Assembly: GCF_000829695.1 (NCBI RefSeq)
Contig: NZ_BBNN01000037.1
Location: 1-64,000 of the forward strand
Direction of reading: 5' to 3'
Length of the DNA: 64,000 bases
From: Streptomyces sp. NBRC 110035
GTDB lineage: Bacteria > Actinomycetota > Actinomycetes > Streptomycetales > Streptomycetaceae
Part shown: one piece after another, positions 48,361 through 56,390 of the stretch
How positions within the stretch are numbered: the stretch's first letter is position 1
Layout of the letters: every line of letters starts with the position of its first letter
Program-made: the position numbers and the translations under genes
Notes under the pieces: generated by a model
Told to the model about the DNA's origin: nothing
Seen by the model: only the letters and a program-made list of their open reading frames with translations
Database searches by the model: none

Positions 48361-48678
48361 GCCGCCCGCGCGGTCCGGGCGGTCGGCGACCCGCCCGCTC
48401 GCTCCCGCGCTGCCCGGGTATGACGCCCCCACGCACGCGGTGACCGGGCGCCGGCACCTTGCCCTCGTCCCACCACCCGAACCACGGCCTGCACCGCAGG
48501 CCACGGCGCGCACCGCGGTCGCGGCGTTGTCCGTACCGCCACTCCACCGGCGCCGTCCCGGCTTCCGGACCCGCCGATCCACCGGGAGCCGACGCGGGCC
48601 CGGGCCGGCAAGGTCCGCCCGGGCGGCACGATCCGGAGTGGTCCCGGCTCGCGGCGCCCCGGCGGGGGCCCGGCCGGT
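48361..48678. other. 318-nt gap without a recognised gene
   Basis: Between the Cys-rich protein and the convergent acyl-CoA dehydrogenase stop. A plus-strand frame from GTG 48440 stays open into the dehydrogenase gene, but its Arg/Pro composition and deep overlap argue that it is a shadow. I see no strong hairpin. Confidence 0.4.
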
Positions 48679-49854
48679 TCAGCTCGTCTGCGGCCCCGCG
48701 AGATGGCGGGCGATGACCATGCGCTGGATCTGGTTCGTCCCCTCGACGATCTGCAGGACCTTGGCCTCGCGCATGTAGCGTTCGGCCGGGAAGTCCGCGG
48801 TGTAGCCGTAGCCGCCGAGGATCTGGACGGCGTCGGTGGTGACCCGCATCGCGGTGTCGGTGCAGTGCAGCTTCGCCATGGCCGCCTGCTTGGCGAACGG
48901 CCGCCCGGCGTCGCGCAGTCGGGCCGCCGCGAGGTACAGCGCGCGCCCGGCCTCGATCTGCGTGGCCATGTCCGCGAGCATGAACCGCAGCCCCTGGAAG
49001 TCGGCGATCGGCCGCCCGAACTGCCGTCGCCCGGACGCGTAACCGAGCGCCTCGTCGAGCGCCGCCTGTGCCAGACCGATCGCGCAGGCGGCGATGCCGA
49101 GCCGGCCACCGTCCAGCGCCGACAGGGCGATCGCGAAACCCTGGCCCTCCTCACCGATCCGCCGGCGGTCGGGGACCCGTACGCCGTCGAAGTGGACCTG
49201 CGCGGTGGGTGAGCCCTTCATGCCCATCTTCTTCTCCGGCACGGCGGCGCTCAGCCCTTCGGCGTCGCCGGGCACCAGGAACGCGGTGATCCCGCGGGGG
49301 CCGTCCTCACCGGTGCGGGCCATGACGGTGTAGAAGTCCGCGATGCCGCCGTGCGTGATCCACGCCTTGGTTCCGGTGAGCACCCAGTCCCCCCCGCTCT
49401 CGCGCACCGCTCTGGTGCGCAGGGAGGCCGCGTCCGACCCGGAGGCGGGTTCGGAGAGGCAGTAGGCGCCGAGCAGGCCGCCGCCGAGCATCGCCGGCAG
49501 GTGCTCGGCCTGCTGCTCCTTGGTGCCGTGGGTGGCGAGTGCGTAGCAGGCGAGGGTGTGCACGCTGACTCCGAGGCCGACGGTCAGCCGGGCCGCGGCG
49601 AGCTCCTCGAGGACCTGGAGGTAGACCTCGTACGGCTGCTCCCCGCCGCCGTACGCGGAGTCGTAGGGCAGGCCGAGCAGTCCGGATTCGGAGAGCAGGG
49701 TGAAGACCTCGTGCGGGAAGCGGGCCCCGTCCTCCTCCTTTGCCGCCTCCGGGGCGATCTCACGCTGCGCGATGTCGCGGACGAGCGAGATCAGGTCCCG
49801 TGCCTCGTCCGTGGGCAGTTGCCGGTCCACCGGCTGCGGGGCGTGGTCGGACAT
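48679..49854 (-). CDS. acyl-CoA dehydrogenase
   Basis: 391-aa FAD-dependent acyl-CoA dehydrogenase introducing the 2,3-double bond in beta-oxidation or branched-chain acid breakdown. The first signature is AYCLSEPASGSDAASLRTRA, the FAD/substrate region is WITHGGIADFYTVMART, and the C-terminal domain has QILGGYGYTADFPAERYMREAK; the catalytic Glu is in VEGTNQIQR near the C-terminus. ATG 49854 follows GGGAGGAGA by eight bases. The exact chain specificity is unknown. A TetR-family gene lies 0.7 kb away with a wrecked chitinase gene between them. Confidence 0.93.
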   Translation of the reverse strand: MSDHAPQPVDRQLPTDEARDLISLVRDIAQREIAPEAAKEEDGARFPHEVFTLLSESGLLGLPYDSAYGGGEQPYEVYLQVLEELAAARLTVGLGVSVHTLACYALATHGTKEQQAEHLPAMLGGGLLGAYCLSEPASGSDAASLRTRAVRESGGDWVLTGTKAWITHGGIADFYTVMARTGEDGPRGITAFLVPGDAEGLSAAVPEKKMGMKGSPTAQVHFDGVRVPDRRRIGEEGQGFAIALSALDGGRLGIAACAIGLAQAALDEALGYASGRRQFGRPIADFQGLRFMLADMATQIEAGRALYLAAARLRDAGRPFAKQAAMAKLHCTDTAMRVTTDAVQILGGYGYTADFPAERYMREAKVLQIVEGTNQIQRMVIARHLAGPQTS

Positions 49855-50068
49855 GGCGACGCTCTCCTCCCTGTTCGGGCACGTCGGCGGCTCTGCACCT
49901 CGGGTCGGGGGCGGCTCCGCCGGATCGTTCCGGGGCCTGGCCGAGGCATGCGCCTCCGGGTCTCGGAGACAGCCGGCCAGCCGCTGTGAGCTGTGAGTAT
50001 GCCCGATCGAACAGTGCACGTCACTTGTTAACGACCGCTTACTCCAAGAATTTTCCGGACGCCAGGAT

Positions 50069-50110
50069 TGGTCCGCACCATTGACCGCACCGGCCTGGTT
50101 CTCCTGCTGT
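50069..50110 (+). promoter_or_regulatory. chitinase-type promoter in front of the pseudogene
   Basis: TGGTCCGCACCA (50069-50080) and TGGTTCTCCTGC (50096-50107) flank TTGACC (50081-50086); a -10-like TGCTGT lies 18 nt on. This is the layout of Streptomyces chitinase promoters, where 12-bp direct repeats of the TGGTCCAGACCT type overlap the -35. The second repeat is degenerate. It matches the similar site at 61812. Confidence 0.5.
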
Positions 50111-50182
50111 TTCGCTCCACCGAAGCACCGCGTTCATGCCAAGCGGCTCATGTTCCCCCTGCCCCACGAGGAGACACACCGG

Positions 50183-50480
50183 ATGCCGTCCCCCGCCGCC
50201 ACCGCGCCCTGCGGGCGCTCGTGTCCGCGGCATGCGCCGTCGTGCTCGGCGCGCCGGACTGCTCGCCGGCGCGGGCGCCCCGACCGCCGGCGCGGCAGCC
50301 CCGGATCAGGAGGCCGCCGCAGGTTCCAAGGTCATCGGGTACTTCACCGAACGGGGCACCTACGACCGCGCCCACCACGTCGAGAACATCACGGCCTCGG
50401 GATCCGCGGACAGACGCACGCCTTCCGGGAGCCGAGCGGCGACACCGCGATCGGTGAGCCGACCGGCGCGGTCAGGCAAC
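50183..50480 (+). pseudogene. remnant of a secreted GH18 chitinase
   Basis: ATG 50183 has GAGGAG seven bases upstream. In one frame it opens a typical export signal (HRALRALVSAACAVVLGA); after a shift the next frame continues LLAGAGAPTAGAAAPDQEAAAG, then SKVIGYFTERGTYDRAHHVENITASGSAD. This is the start of the catalytic domain of GH18 chitinases (GYFTEWGxYDRxYxVKNIxTSGSA), with Arg in place of Trp. After another shift the likeness fades (HAFREPSGDTAIG resembling YAFGNV...CAIG). The ~30 kDa rest of the barrel, including DxxDxDxE, is gone. A frameshifted N-terminal relic of a chitinase. Confidence 0.7.
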
Positions 50481-50491
50481 CGCGGGCGGGT

Positions 50492-50533
50492 GCGCGGGGG
50501 CGGAGGTTCCACGGGGTACTCCCGCCCCCGCGC
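50492..50533. terminator. GC-rich hairpin downstream of tetR
   Basis: A 12-bp stem GCGCGGGGGCGG (50492-50503) with CCGCCCCCGCGC (50522-50533) and an 18-base loop. It sits 14 nt past the tetR stop on its downstream side, and would equally have ended the chitinase transcript. Confidence 0.55.
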
Positions 50534-50546
50534 GGTGCCCGGCGCG

Positions 50547-51203
50547 TCAGCCGTCGCGGCGGGCGGGCGCCGGGGCCGGGTGCGCGGGGTCCAGTTCCTC
50601 GATGGCCCGCATGGCTCCGCCGAGCGTCTTCACCAGCAGCTCGCACATGGTCGTGCGGGGCAGCCCCGGGCGGTCGATCCAGTCGAGGGTGGCGCCCTCG
50701 ACGCTGCAGACCCAGGAGAGCAGGCCCATGCGCGCCACCGGCGTGATGTCGGCGGTCCCGTACGCGCCCTCGGCGATGGTCGCGACGATCGCCTCGCGCA
50801 CCCCGTCCCGGACGGCGTGCACCTCGGCGTCGAAGCCGACGCCGCCGCTGACGATCGTGCGGTACGCGGCCTGGTTGTGCTCGGCGTAGCGCAGATAGCT
50901 GTCGACGGTGCGGTGCACCCGCTGGGCGGACGGCAGTTCGACACCGCCCGAGGCGAAGGTGACCAGGCCGGCGACCGAGTCCTGGATGATGGCGAGGTAG
51001 TAGCCCCGCTTGGAGTGGAAGTAGTAGTAGATCAGCCCCTTGGCGACATGCGCCTGACGTGCGATGTCGTCCATGGAGAGCGCGTCGTACGACGTGTCGG
51101 CGAACAGTTTCCGCCCGATGGCGATGAGTTCGGCACGGCGTGCCAGCGAGCGCTCGGTGCTGCGCGCTCCGGGGCGCACGGCAGATTGCTGACTGGTATT
51201 CAA
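50547..51203 (-). CDS. TetR-family transcriptional regulator
   Basis: 218-aa repressor. The N-terminal HTH reads ELIAIGRKLFADTSYDALSMDDIARQAHVAKGLIYYYFHSKRGYY; the C-terminal ligand domain is helical (VHRTVDSYLRYAEHNQAAYRTI). The start is uncertain: TTG 51203 (N-terminus NTSQQSAVRPG) or ATG 51236. Neither has a perfect RBS. Position 0.7 kb from an acyl-CoA dehydrogenase fits the FadR-like TetR proteins that sense acyl-CoA, but that is inference only. Confidence 0.9.
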   Translation of the reverse strand: MNTSQQSAVRPGARSTERSLARRAELIAIGRKLFADTSYDALSMDDIARQAHVAKGLIYYYFHSKRGYYLAIIQDSVAGLVTFASGGVELPSAQRVHRTVDSYLRYAEHNQAAYRTIVSGGVGFDAEVHAVRDGVREAIVATIAEGAYGTADITPVARMGLLSWVCSVEGATLDWIDRPGLPRTTMCELLVKTLGGAMRAIEELDPAHPAPAPARRDG

Positions 51204-51318
51204 TCCTGACCTGGTTTCCTGCGGGGGGCGGGACATCCGCAGTATGGCAGGCCGGCCCTGGCGGCAGGCCGGAGCGGCCCGAAGCCGCAGCGGCCCGGGA
51301 GACAAAGGACTCCGAAGG

Positions 51319-51474
51319 TCAGAGGAGTCCGAGCTGCGTCACGAGCATCGCAACGACCACGACGAGGGTCCACCCCATGACGTGCTCGAGGATCTTCGGG
51401 CCGTCCTCCCGGGGGCCCCCGGTGCGGGTACCGGGGAGGACGGCAGGGGCGATGGCGGCGGCGTTCGCGGTCAT
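51319..51474 (-). CDS. small membrane protein (51 aa)
   Basis: A 51-codon gene too short for usual ORF cut-offs. The N-terminal part is MTANAAAIAPAVLPGTRTGG, then PREDGPKILEHV; one hydrophobic helix closes the protein (WTLVVVVAMLVTQLGLL). A purine-rich GAGAAG precedes the ATG, and the start overlaps the stop of the tiny upstream frame by 4 bp (ATGA). Composition and the C-terminal membrane anchor look like a real Streptomyces small protein. Role unknown. Confidence 0.6.
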   Translation of the reverse strand: MTANAAAIAPAVLPGTRTGGPREDGPKILEHVMGWTLVVVVAMLVTQLGLL

Positions 51475-51566
51475 GGCTTCTCGCTGGTCTCGGGGTCCGT
51501 GGACTCCCCCACGGCGCTGTCCACCTTGCCACCGTGAGCGGCTTTTACGGCCGAGAGCTTGGTCAC
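51471..51566 (-). CDS. possible leader peptide coupled to the small membrane protein
   Basis: A 31-codon frame from GTG 51566 to a TGA overlapping the next ATG (ATGA). The peptide is soluble and Lys/Glu/Ser-rich: VTKLSAVKAAHGGKVDSAVG, then ESTDPETSEKP. It has no RBS, so it could be leaderless or just the end of non-coding sequence. The clean ATGA junction and non-random composition are the only support. Confidence 0.3.
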   Translation of the reverse strand: MTKLSAVKAAHGGKVDSAVGESTDPETSEKP

Positions 51567-51589
51567 ACGGTACGCACGGGGCGGTGCGG

Positions 51590-51617
51590 CGGACCTCCGA
51601 CGGCTGTCGGAGGTCCG
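51590..51617. terminator. perfect hairpin after the C39-like peptidase gene
   Basis: CGGACCTCCGAC (51590-51601) and GTCGGAGGTCCG (51606-51617) form a perfect 12-bp stem with loop GGCT, 26 nt after the peptidase stop in its reading direction. Confidence 0.75.
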
Positions 51618-51642
51618 GCGGGAGCCCGCCGCACGGACCGGT

Positions 51643-53028
51643 TCAGCGCACGCCGACGGCCGCGAGCGCCCGGCGCACGCGCGGGGTGGGGTGCGCCGGG
51701 AAGAAGAGGTAACAGACCCCGCCGGTGCCGGAGGCGACCTTGCCGGAGGCGTTGTACCGCTTGGTCCTGAGCCAGGCGTTCTCCCATTCGCGACGCCGGT
51801 AGACACGCCGGACGGACTCGTTGTCCGGGGAGGCGGGGTCGTTGGCGATGACGTCGCCGTCGGGCGTGAAGCCGGTCACGGCCATCAGGTGCCCGGCGGT
51901 GCCGTACCCCGCTCCGGTCAGCTCCTCCTCGAGGAAGGACTGGGACGTGATGGCCGGGATGCCCGCCGTGATCAGCGTCTCCAGGTCGGTCAGCGAGCCG
52001 AGCCGGGTGACGACTGCCTGAAGACCCTCGAAGGTGGCCGCGTAGGCGGCGTTGAACGGCCAGTTGCCGCAGCCCGCGTACTGGTGGTCGTAGGTGTGGC
52101 GGGCCGCGTGGCACACCTGCGGGTCGGTGTAGGACGGGTCGACCCAGGACAGCTGCTCCTCGGTGAGCCGGCCGCCCCAGTACTCGGCGACCATCTGCGA
52201 GGAGGCCGGACTGCACCAGGCCTCGCCGCCGTTGTCGTACTCCGGGTACCGGCCCTTGTGGAGCTCCTGCGAGTAGCGCGGGACGATCAGCTCCCGGGCC
52301 GCGCCGGGCGTGGACGCCGGGACCGTGAAGCGGTCGGGCACGTCGGAGCCCATCGCGCCGATCCGCCACACGGTCGGGGTGAGTTCCGTGCCGGGACGGC
52401 GGTGGAGGGTCAGCCGCAGCCGGTACGAGACCAGGCGCAGGCCCGAGGCCGCGTCGTCGACGGCGAGGGTGTCGGTCCAGACCGTGCTCCGGCCGTCGCT
52501 CTGGCCGTCCACCGAGGTGCGGAGGATGTCCTGGTCGCCGGCCGCCCAACGGCCCATCACGTACCAGGGCGTGTCGGTGCCGTCCGTGTACGTGCCCTGC
52601 AGCTCGGCCTGGATCCAGGTGCCGTCGGGGGTGCGCGCGTTCCAGGAGACGACGGCCTCCGTCGCCGGCACGGTGAGCCGGTGGACGGGCGAGGTCCAGG
52701 TCGCGTACTCCCAGGCGGCGGTCCGGCCGGTGTGCGGATCGGTGTGCTCGGTGGTGCCGGCCGCCTGCGCGATCACCAGGCCGGGGCGGACGCCCGCGAC
52801 GGCGCGGGTGCCCTCGGCGCCGCCGGTGCGCCAGTCGCTGTACGAGGTCCAGGCCCGGTTGTCGACGTGGCGGGCCGCGGCCGCGTCGGGGTCCGTGGAG
52901 CCGCCTGCCGGGCCGGCGGGCCGGCCGGGTGCGGTGTGGGCGGACGCCGGGCCCGTGCTCGACACGACGGCGGCGACGACCGCTGCGGACAGGAGGGTTC
53001 TGCGGGAAGGCTGTTCGGCTCTGCTCAT
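51643..53028 (-). CDS. Tat-exported C39-like cysteine peptidase
   Basis: 461-aa exported protein. A twin-arginine signal (SRRTLLSAAVVAAVVSSTGPASA) is followed by a beta-rich domain (about 60-245) with repeated WT/WY strands, then a papain-like C39_2 peptidase domain. The catalytic Cys272 is in EAWCSPASSQMVAEYWG, the His in GHLMAVTGF, and the Asn/Asp in VIANDPAS. C39-type enzymes often mature bacteriocins; this secreted, ABC-transporter-free form more likely acts on wall or extracellular proteins. ATG 53028 is the obvious start. Confidence 0.88.
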   Translation of the reverse strand: MSRAEQPSRRTLLSAAVVAAVVSSTGPASAHTAPGRPAGPAGGSTDPDAAAARHVDNRAWTSYSDWRTGGAEGTRAVAGVRPGLVIAQAAGTTEHTDPHTGRTAAWEYATWTSPVHRLTVPATEAVVSWNARTPDGTWIQAELQGTYTDGTDTPWYVMGRWAAGDQDILRTSVDGQSDGRSTVWTDTLAVDDAASGLRLVSYRLRLTLHRRPGTELTPTVWRIGAMGSDVPDRFTVPASTPGAARELIVPRYSQELHKGRYPEYDNGGEAWCSPASSQMVAEYWGGRLTEEQLSWVDPSYTDPQVCHAARHTYDHQYAGCGNWPFNAAYAATFEGLQAVVTRLGSLTDLETLITAGIPAITSQSFLEEELTGAGYGTAGHLMAVTGFTPDGDVIANDPASPDNESVRRVYRRREWENAWLRTKRYNASGKVASGTGGVCYLFFPAHPTPRVRRALAAVGVR

Positions 53029-53323
53029 GGGTGAAGGGCCCCCAGGTGTCGGAGTCGGGCTCGGGGTCGGTGCGGGTCCGGTGCCCGGCGGGCCGGGCGG
53101 ACCGCGTCCACCGGGTGGAGCGACGTCCGCCCACTATGGACGCACCGGGTGGGCCCCGCCAGCACCCCGGGTCGTGCCGCGCCGACCGTCATCGGCCTCG
53201 GCCCGCGGCAACCGGGTTGGCAGGCCGTCGGCTCCGGGGCGGCGGGCAGGTCCTAGAGTGGGACGCCGCCACCGCCTCTCCCCTCCCCGCTCCGACCGCC
53301 CCGCCTCACCCCGGAAACCAGCC

Positions 53324-53944
53324 ATGCACGATCTCGTCTCCCGCATCCGCCGGCTCGGCCCCTCCTGTGGCCCGGTCCGGCTCGTCGGGGTCGACGGGCA
53401 CGCCGGCTCGGGGAAGTCCACGTTCGCCGGGCGGCTGGCCGACGCGCTGGACGGCGCCCCCGTGCTGCGGCTCGACGACGTCGCCAGCCACGAGGAGCTC
53501 TTCGGCTGGACCGGGCGGCTGCTGAGTCAGGTGATCGGTCCGCTCGGCCGCGGCGAACAGGCGTCCTACGCCCCCTACGACTGGCGGGCCCATGACTTCG
53601 GGCCGCCGCGCCCGCTGCCGCCCGCCCCGGTGGTCGTCGTCGAGGGCGTCGGCGCGGGGCGGCGGGCGCTGCGGCCGTACCTGGCGCTGCTGCTGTGGAT
53701 GGAACTGCCCGCGGAGGCCTCCTGGTCGCGAGGGCGGGCGCGGGACGGGGAGGAGCAGCGGGAGTTCTGGGACGGGTGGGTCGGGGCGGAACAGCGGCAT
53801 TTCGCCGACGATCCGTCACGTCCCTTCGCCGATCTGCTGGTTCGGGAGTGCGGGAAGGGATATGAGGTGCTTCCCGGAGCTGCCGGGACCGCTGGCCCGA
53901 ACCCGCCCCTCACACACGGTGACGGACCGTCCGCGGTGTGCTGA
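53324..53944 (+). CDS. uridine kinase-like P-loop protein
   Basis: 206-aa cytoplasmic kinase-like ATPase of the uridine/pantothenate kinase group. Walker A is GHAGSGKST (25-33); next come LRLDDVASHEELFGW, YDWRAHDF and VVVEGVGAGRRAL, and the lid helix WDGWVGAEQRHFADDPSRPFADL. The substrate is not certain: actinobacterial proteins of this size are often annotated as uridine kinase on weak evidence. ATG 53324 has only a weak RBS (GGAAA). It is divergent from the peptidase gene. Confidence 0.8.
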   Translation: MHDLVSRIRRLGPSCGPVRLVGVDGHAGSGKSTFAGRLADALDGAPVLRLDDVASHEELFGWTGRLLSQVIGPLGRGEQASYAPYDWRAHDFGPPRPLPPAPVVVVEGVGAGRRALRPYLALLLWMELPAEASWSRGRARDGEEQREFWDGWVGAEQRHFADDPSRPFADLLVRECGKGYEVLPGAAGTAGPNPPLTHGDGPSAVC

Positions 53945-53994
53945 ACGCGTGAAGACCCTCCGCCGGGCAGGCCGCCGGAGCGCCCCGGCGCCGC

Positions 53995-54023
53995 TTGACC
54001 GGGGGGCCGTACAGGTCTTACGT
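53995..54023 (+). promoter_or_regulatory. vegetative-type promoter for a short transcript
   Basis: TTGACC (53995-54000) and TTACGT (54018-54023) are exactly 17 nt apart, close to the HrdB consensus. The start is expected near 54030, directly in front of a compact hairpin-rich region. Confidence 0.55.
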
Positions 54024-54029
54024 TCTCAA

Positions 54030-54102
54030 CGTGCGGCCGTTCGGAGCCGCCCGCAGACGCGAAGCCCCCGGTTGTTCCCCCGTGATCGGGGGCTTCGTTC
54101 TG
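54030..54102 (+). ncRNA. candidate small RNA or attenuated leader
   Basis: About 73 nt from the predicted start to a terminator. A 5-bp hairpin GCGGC/GCCGC occupies about 54033-54050. The terminator stem GAAGCCCCCG (54061-54070) with CGGGGGCTTC (54087-54096) is perfect over 10 bp and is followed by GTTCTGCCTTCC. No frame of use starts inside. It could be an independent sRNA or a terminated leader of the AAA ATPase gene 270 nt downstream. It is not a tRNA; no cloverleaf can be drawn. Confidence 0.45.
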
Positions 54103-54373
54103 CCTTCCTCACCCCTTCCGGATGCCCAGCGGCACATGACGGTCACCCTCGGTCACGGCACGGTGGGGCGTTCCCCTTCCCGCGTCGTCCCGCTGCGGGT
54201 ACCGCCCTCTACGGAGGTGACGGCGCCGCAGGTACGATGCCCTCGGTGCGACCTACGGACGCTGCTTCGCGCACCGTGCAACTCCGGTCCGCGGTACAGC
54301 GGTTCGCCCCAGGGCAGCCGGCGGGCGAGGGCCGGTGGGGCATACCGACGGGGCACGGTTTGTGAGGGACGTG

Positions 54374-56245
54374 ATGGACTTCGGCACGCAGGGCCCGCAG
54401 GCCCCTGCCGACCTCGCCTGGCTGCGGGGCGTGGACGCCTACACGATGGGTGCCTATCCGCAGGCCGAGGAGGAGTTCCGGGCCGCGGTACGGATCGACC
54501 CGGGGATGGCGGACGGCTGGCTCGGGCTGCACGCGCTGCGCGTCGACACGACGGCCTCGCTGCTACGGATGTTCCGGCACCGGGACCGCTTCGGTGAACA
54601 GCGCGCGCGGCACCGCCGCACCCTCAACTCCTGGTACTGGCTCGGCTGGTGGGTGCAGCCGGTGCTGGAGAACCCGCGCGATCTGCTGCTCGCGCACGCC
54701 TCCCACTGGCTGGACGGCCGGCACGTCCCCGAACTGGACCGCGCGCTCGCCGGACTTCCTCCGGTGGACGCCGACCCGCAGGTCCGCTTCCTGCACGCCT
54801 GCCGCGCCTACCTGGTCAAGGACTGGGAGCAGTTGGTCCGGCACACCGACCCGCTGCACGGCGATCCGCTGCTCGGGATCGAGACAGGCCTGTTCGGCGG
54901 GATGGCCCGGGTACGTCTGGAGATGTACGGGCAGGCCGAGCCGCTGCTGTCGGCGGCCCTGATGCGCTGCCGCAGCGAGCAGCCGCAGCGCAAGGAGCTG
55001 CGCTACTGGCTGGCGCGCGCCCACGAGGGCACCGGCCGCAGCGCCGCCGCACTCCCCCTGTACCGGGCCGTGCACCGGGTCGATCCCGCCTTCATGGACA
55101 CCTCGGCCCGGCTCGCCGCCATCGCCGAGGGGGACGGCTACGACGATTCGGCCGACCCCGGCGCGGTCTCGCCGGGCGGTGCGGGCGCGGATCTGCTGGA
55201 CGGCCCGGACACCCTCGACCCGCTGTTCGACGCCGAGGGCCGCGATCTGATGCTGTCCGAGCAGGAGCCGCCGCCTCCGCCCCTGCCACCGGTCACGGGC
55301 CCTTCGGTGCGCGCGAGGGCCGGCGATCCTGTGACTCCGCTGCCCACGGGCCCCACCGATCCCGCCTTACTGGAGGAGGCGCTCGCCGAGCTGGAGCGCA
55401 TGGTCGGGCTGGAACCGGTGAAGCGCCAGGTCAAGGCGTTGTCGGCACAGCTGAACATGGCGCGGCTGCGGGCCGGGCAGGGGCTGCCGGTGCAGCCGCC
55501 GAAACGGCACTTCGTCTTCTCCGGGCCGTCCGGCACCGGCAAGACCACGGTGGCCCGCATCCTGGGCCGGGTCTTCTACGCTCTCGGGCTGCTCGGCGGC
55601 GACCATCTCGTGGAGGCCCAGCGCGCCGATCTGGTCGGCGAGTACCTGGGCCAGACAGCGGTGAAGGCCAACGAGCTGATCGACTCGGCCCTCGGCGGGG
55701 TCCTCTTCGTCGACGAGGCGTACGCGCTCTCCAACTCCGGCTACGGCAAGGGCGACGCGTACGGCGACGAGGCGCTCCAGGTACTGCTGAAGCGGGCCGA
55801 GGACAACCGCGACCATCTGGTGGTCATACTGGCCGGTTACCCGGAGGGCATGGACCGCCTGCTGGGCGCCAACCCGGGCCTGTCGTCCCGTTTCACCACC
55901 CGCGTCGACTTCCCCTCCTACCGGCCCCTCGAACTCACCGCGATCGGCGAGGTACTGGCCGCCGAGAACGGCGACGCGTGGGACGAGGAGGCGCTGGACG
56001 AACTGCGGTCCATCGCCGGGCACGTGGTGGACCAGGGGTGGATCGACGAGCTGGGCAACGGGCGGTTCCTGCGGACGCTGTACGAGAAGAGCTGCGCGTA
56101 CCGGGATCTGCGGCTGTCGGCGTACCCGGCGTATCCGGGCGCGCTGACCCGGGAGGACCTGGCGACGCTGCGGCTGCCGGATCTGATGCAGGCGTACGGG
56201 GAGGTCCTGTCCGGGCGAGGTCCGCAGGACCCGCCGACGGCGTGA
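54374..56245 (+). CDS. CbxX/CfxQ (EccA-like) AAA+ ATPase with TPR-like N-terminus
   Basis: 623-aa protein. Residues 1-250 are helical TPR-like repeats (YPQAEEEFRAAVRIDPGMADGWLGLHAL), followed by a disordered acidic and proline-rich linker (about 255-330) and a complete AAA+ domain: Walker A GPSGTGKT (384-391), Walker B GGVLFVDEAYAL with Asp447-Glu448, and sensor/arginine-finger region NPGLSSRFTTRVDF. This is the EccA architecture of type VII secretion, but no ESX genes are in the window. ATG 54374 lies five bases after GAGGG. The stop codon is in the loop of a 21-bp hairpin. Confidence 0.9.
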   Translation: MDFGTQGPQAPADLAWLRGVDAYTMGAYPQAEEEFRAAVRIDPGMADGWLGLHALRVDTTASLLRMFRHRDRFGEQRARHRRTLNSWYWLGWWVQPVLENPRDLLLAHASHWLDGRHVPELDRALAGLPPVDADPQVRFLHACRAYLVKDWEQLVRHTDPLHGDPLLGIETGLFGGMARVRLEMYGQAEPLLSAALMRCRSEQPQRKELRYWLARAHEGTGRSAAALPLYRAVHRVDPAFMDTSARLAAIAEGDGYDDSADPGAVSPGGAGADLLDGPDTLDPLFDAEGRDLMLSEQEPPPPPLPPVTGPSVRARAGDPVTPLPTGPTDPALLEEALAELERMVGLEPVKRQVKALSAQLNMARLRAGQGLPVQPPKRHFVFSGPSGTGKTTVARILGRVFYALGLLGGDHLVEAQRADLVGEYLGQTAVKANELIDSALGGVLFVDEAYALSNSGYGKGDAYGDEALQVLLKRAEDNRDHLVVILAGYPEGMDRLLGANPGLSSRFTTRVDFPSYRPLELTAIGEVLAAENGDAWDEEALDELRSIAGHVVDQGWIDELGNGRFLRTLYEKSCAYRDLRLSAYPAYPGALTREDLATLRLPDLMQAYGEVLSGRGPQDPPTA

Positions 56246-56266
56246 CGCCGTCGGCGGGTCCTGCGG
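56222..56266. terminator. bidirectional terminator overlapping a stop codon
   Basis: A perfect 21-bp inverted repeat (56222-56242 and 56246-56266) whose 3-base loop TGA is the stop codon of the AAA ATPase gene. The last seven codons are thus part of the stem. Confidence 0.8.
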
Positions 56267-56390
56267 CTGCGCTCCGTGCCCGGCCGGAGGCGTGCGGCGC
56301 ACGACAACAAGGGCGCCGTCCGGCGGCAGTCCGGGGGCCGGCCGGCGCGTCAGAGCTGCCGCAGGACGATCCGTCCCTCCCCGGAGAAGG

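Noticed and set aside
48440..48778. 112-aa plus-strand frame starting VTGRRHLALVPPP
   Set aside because: Runs 100 nt into the acyl-CoA dehydrogenase gene, has no RBS and is dominated by Arg/Pro; nothing recognisable.
53990..54110. tRNA gene after the uridine-kinase-like gene
   Set aside because: The hairpins do not make a cloverleaf, and no TTC-arm sequence (GGTTCGAATCC type) is present; a small RNA or terminator fits better.
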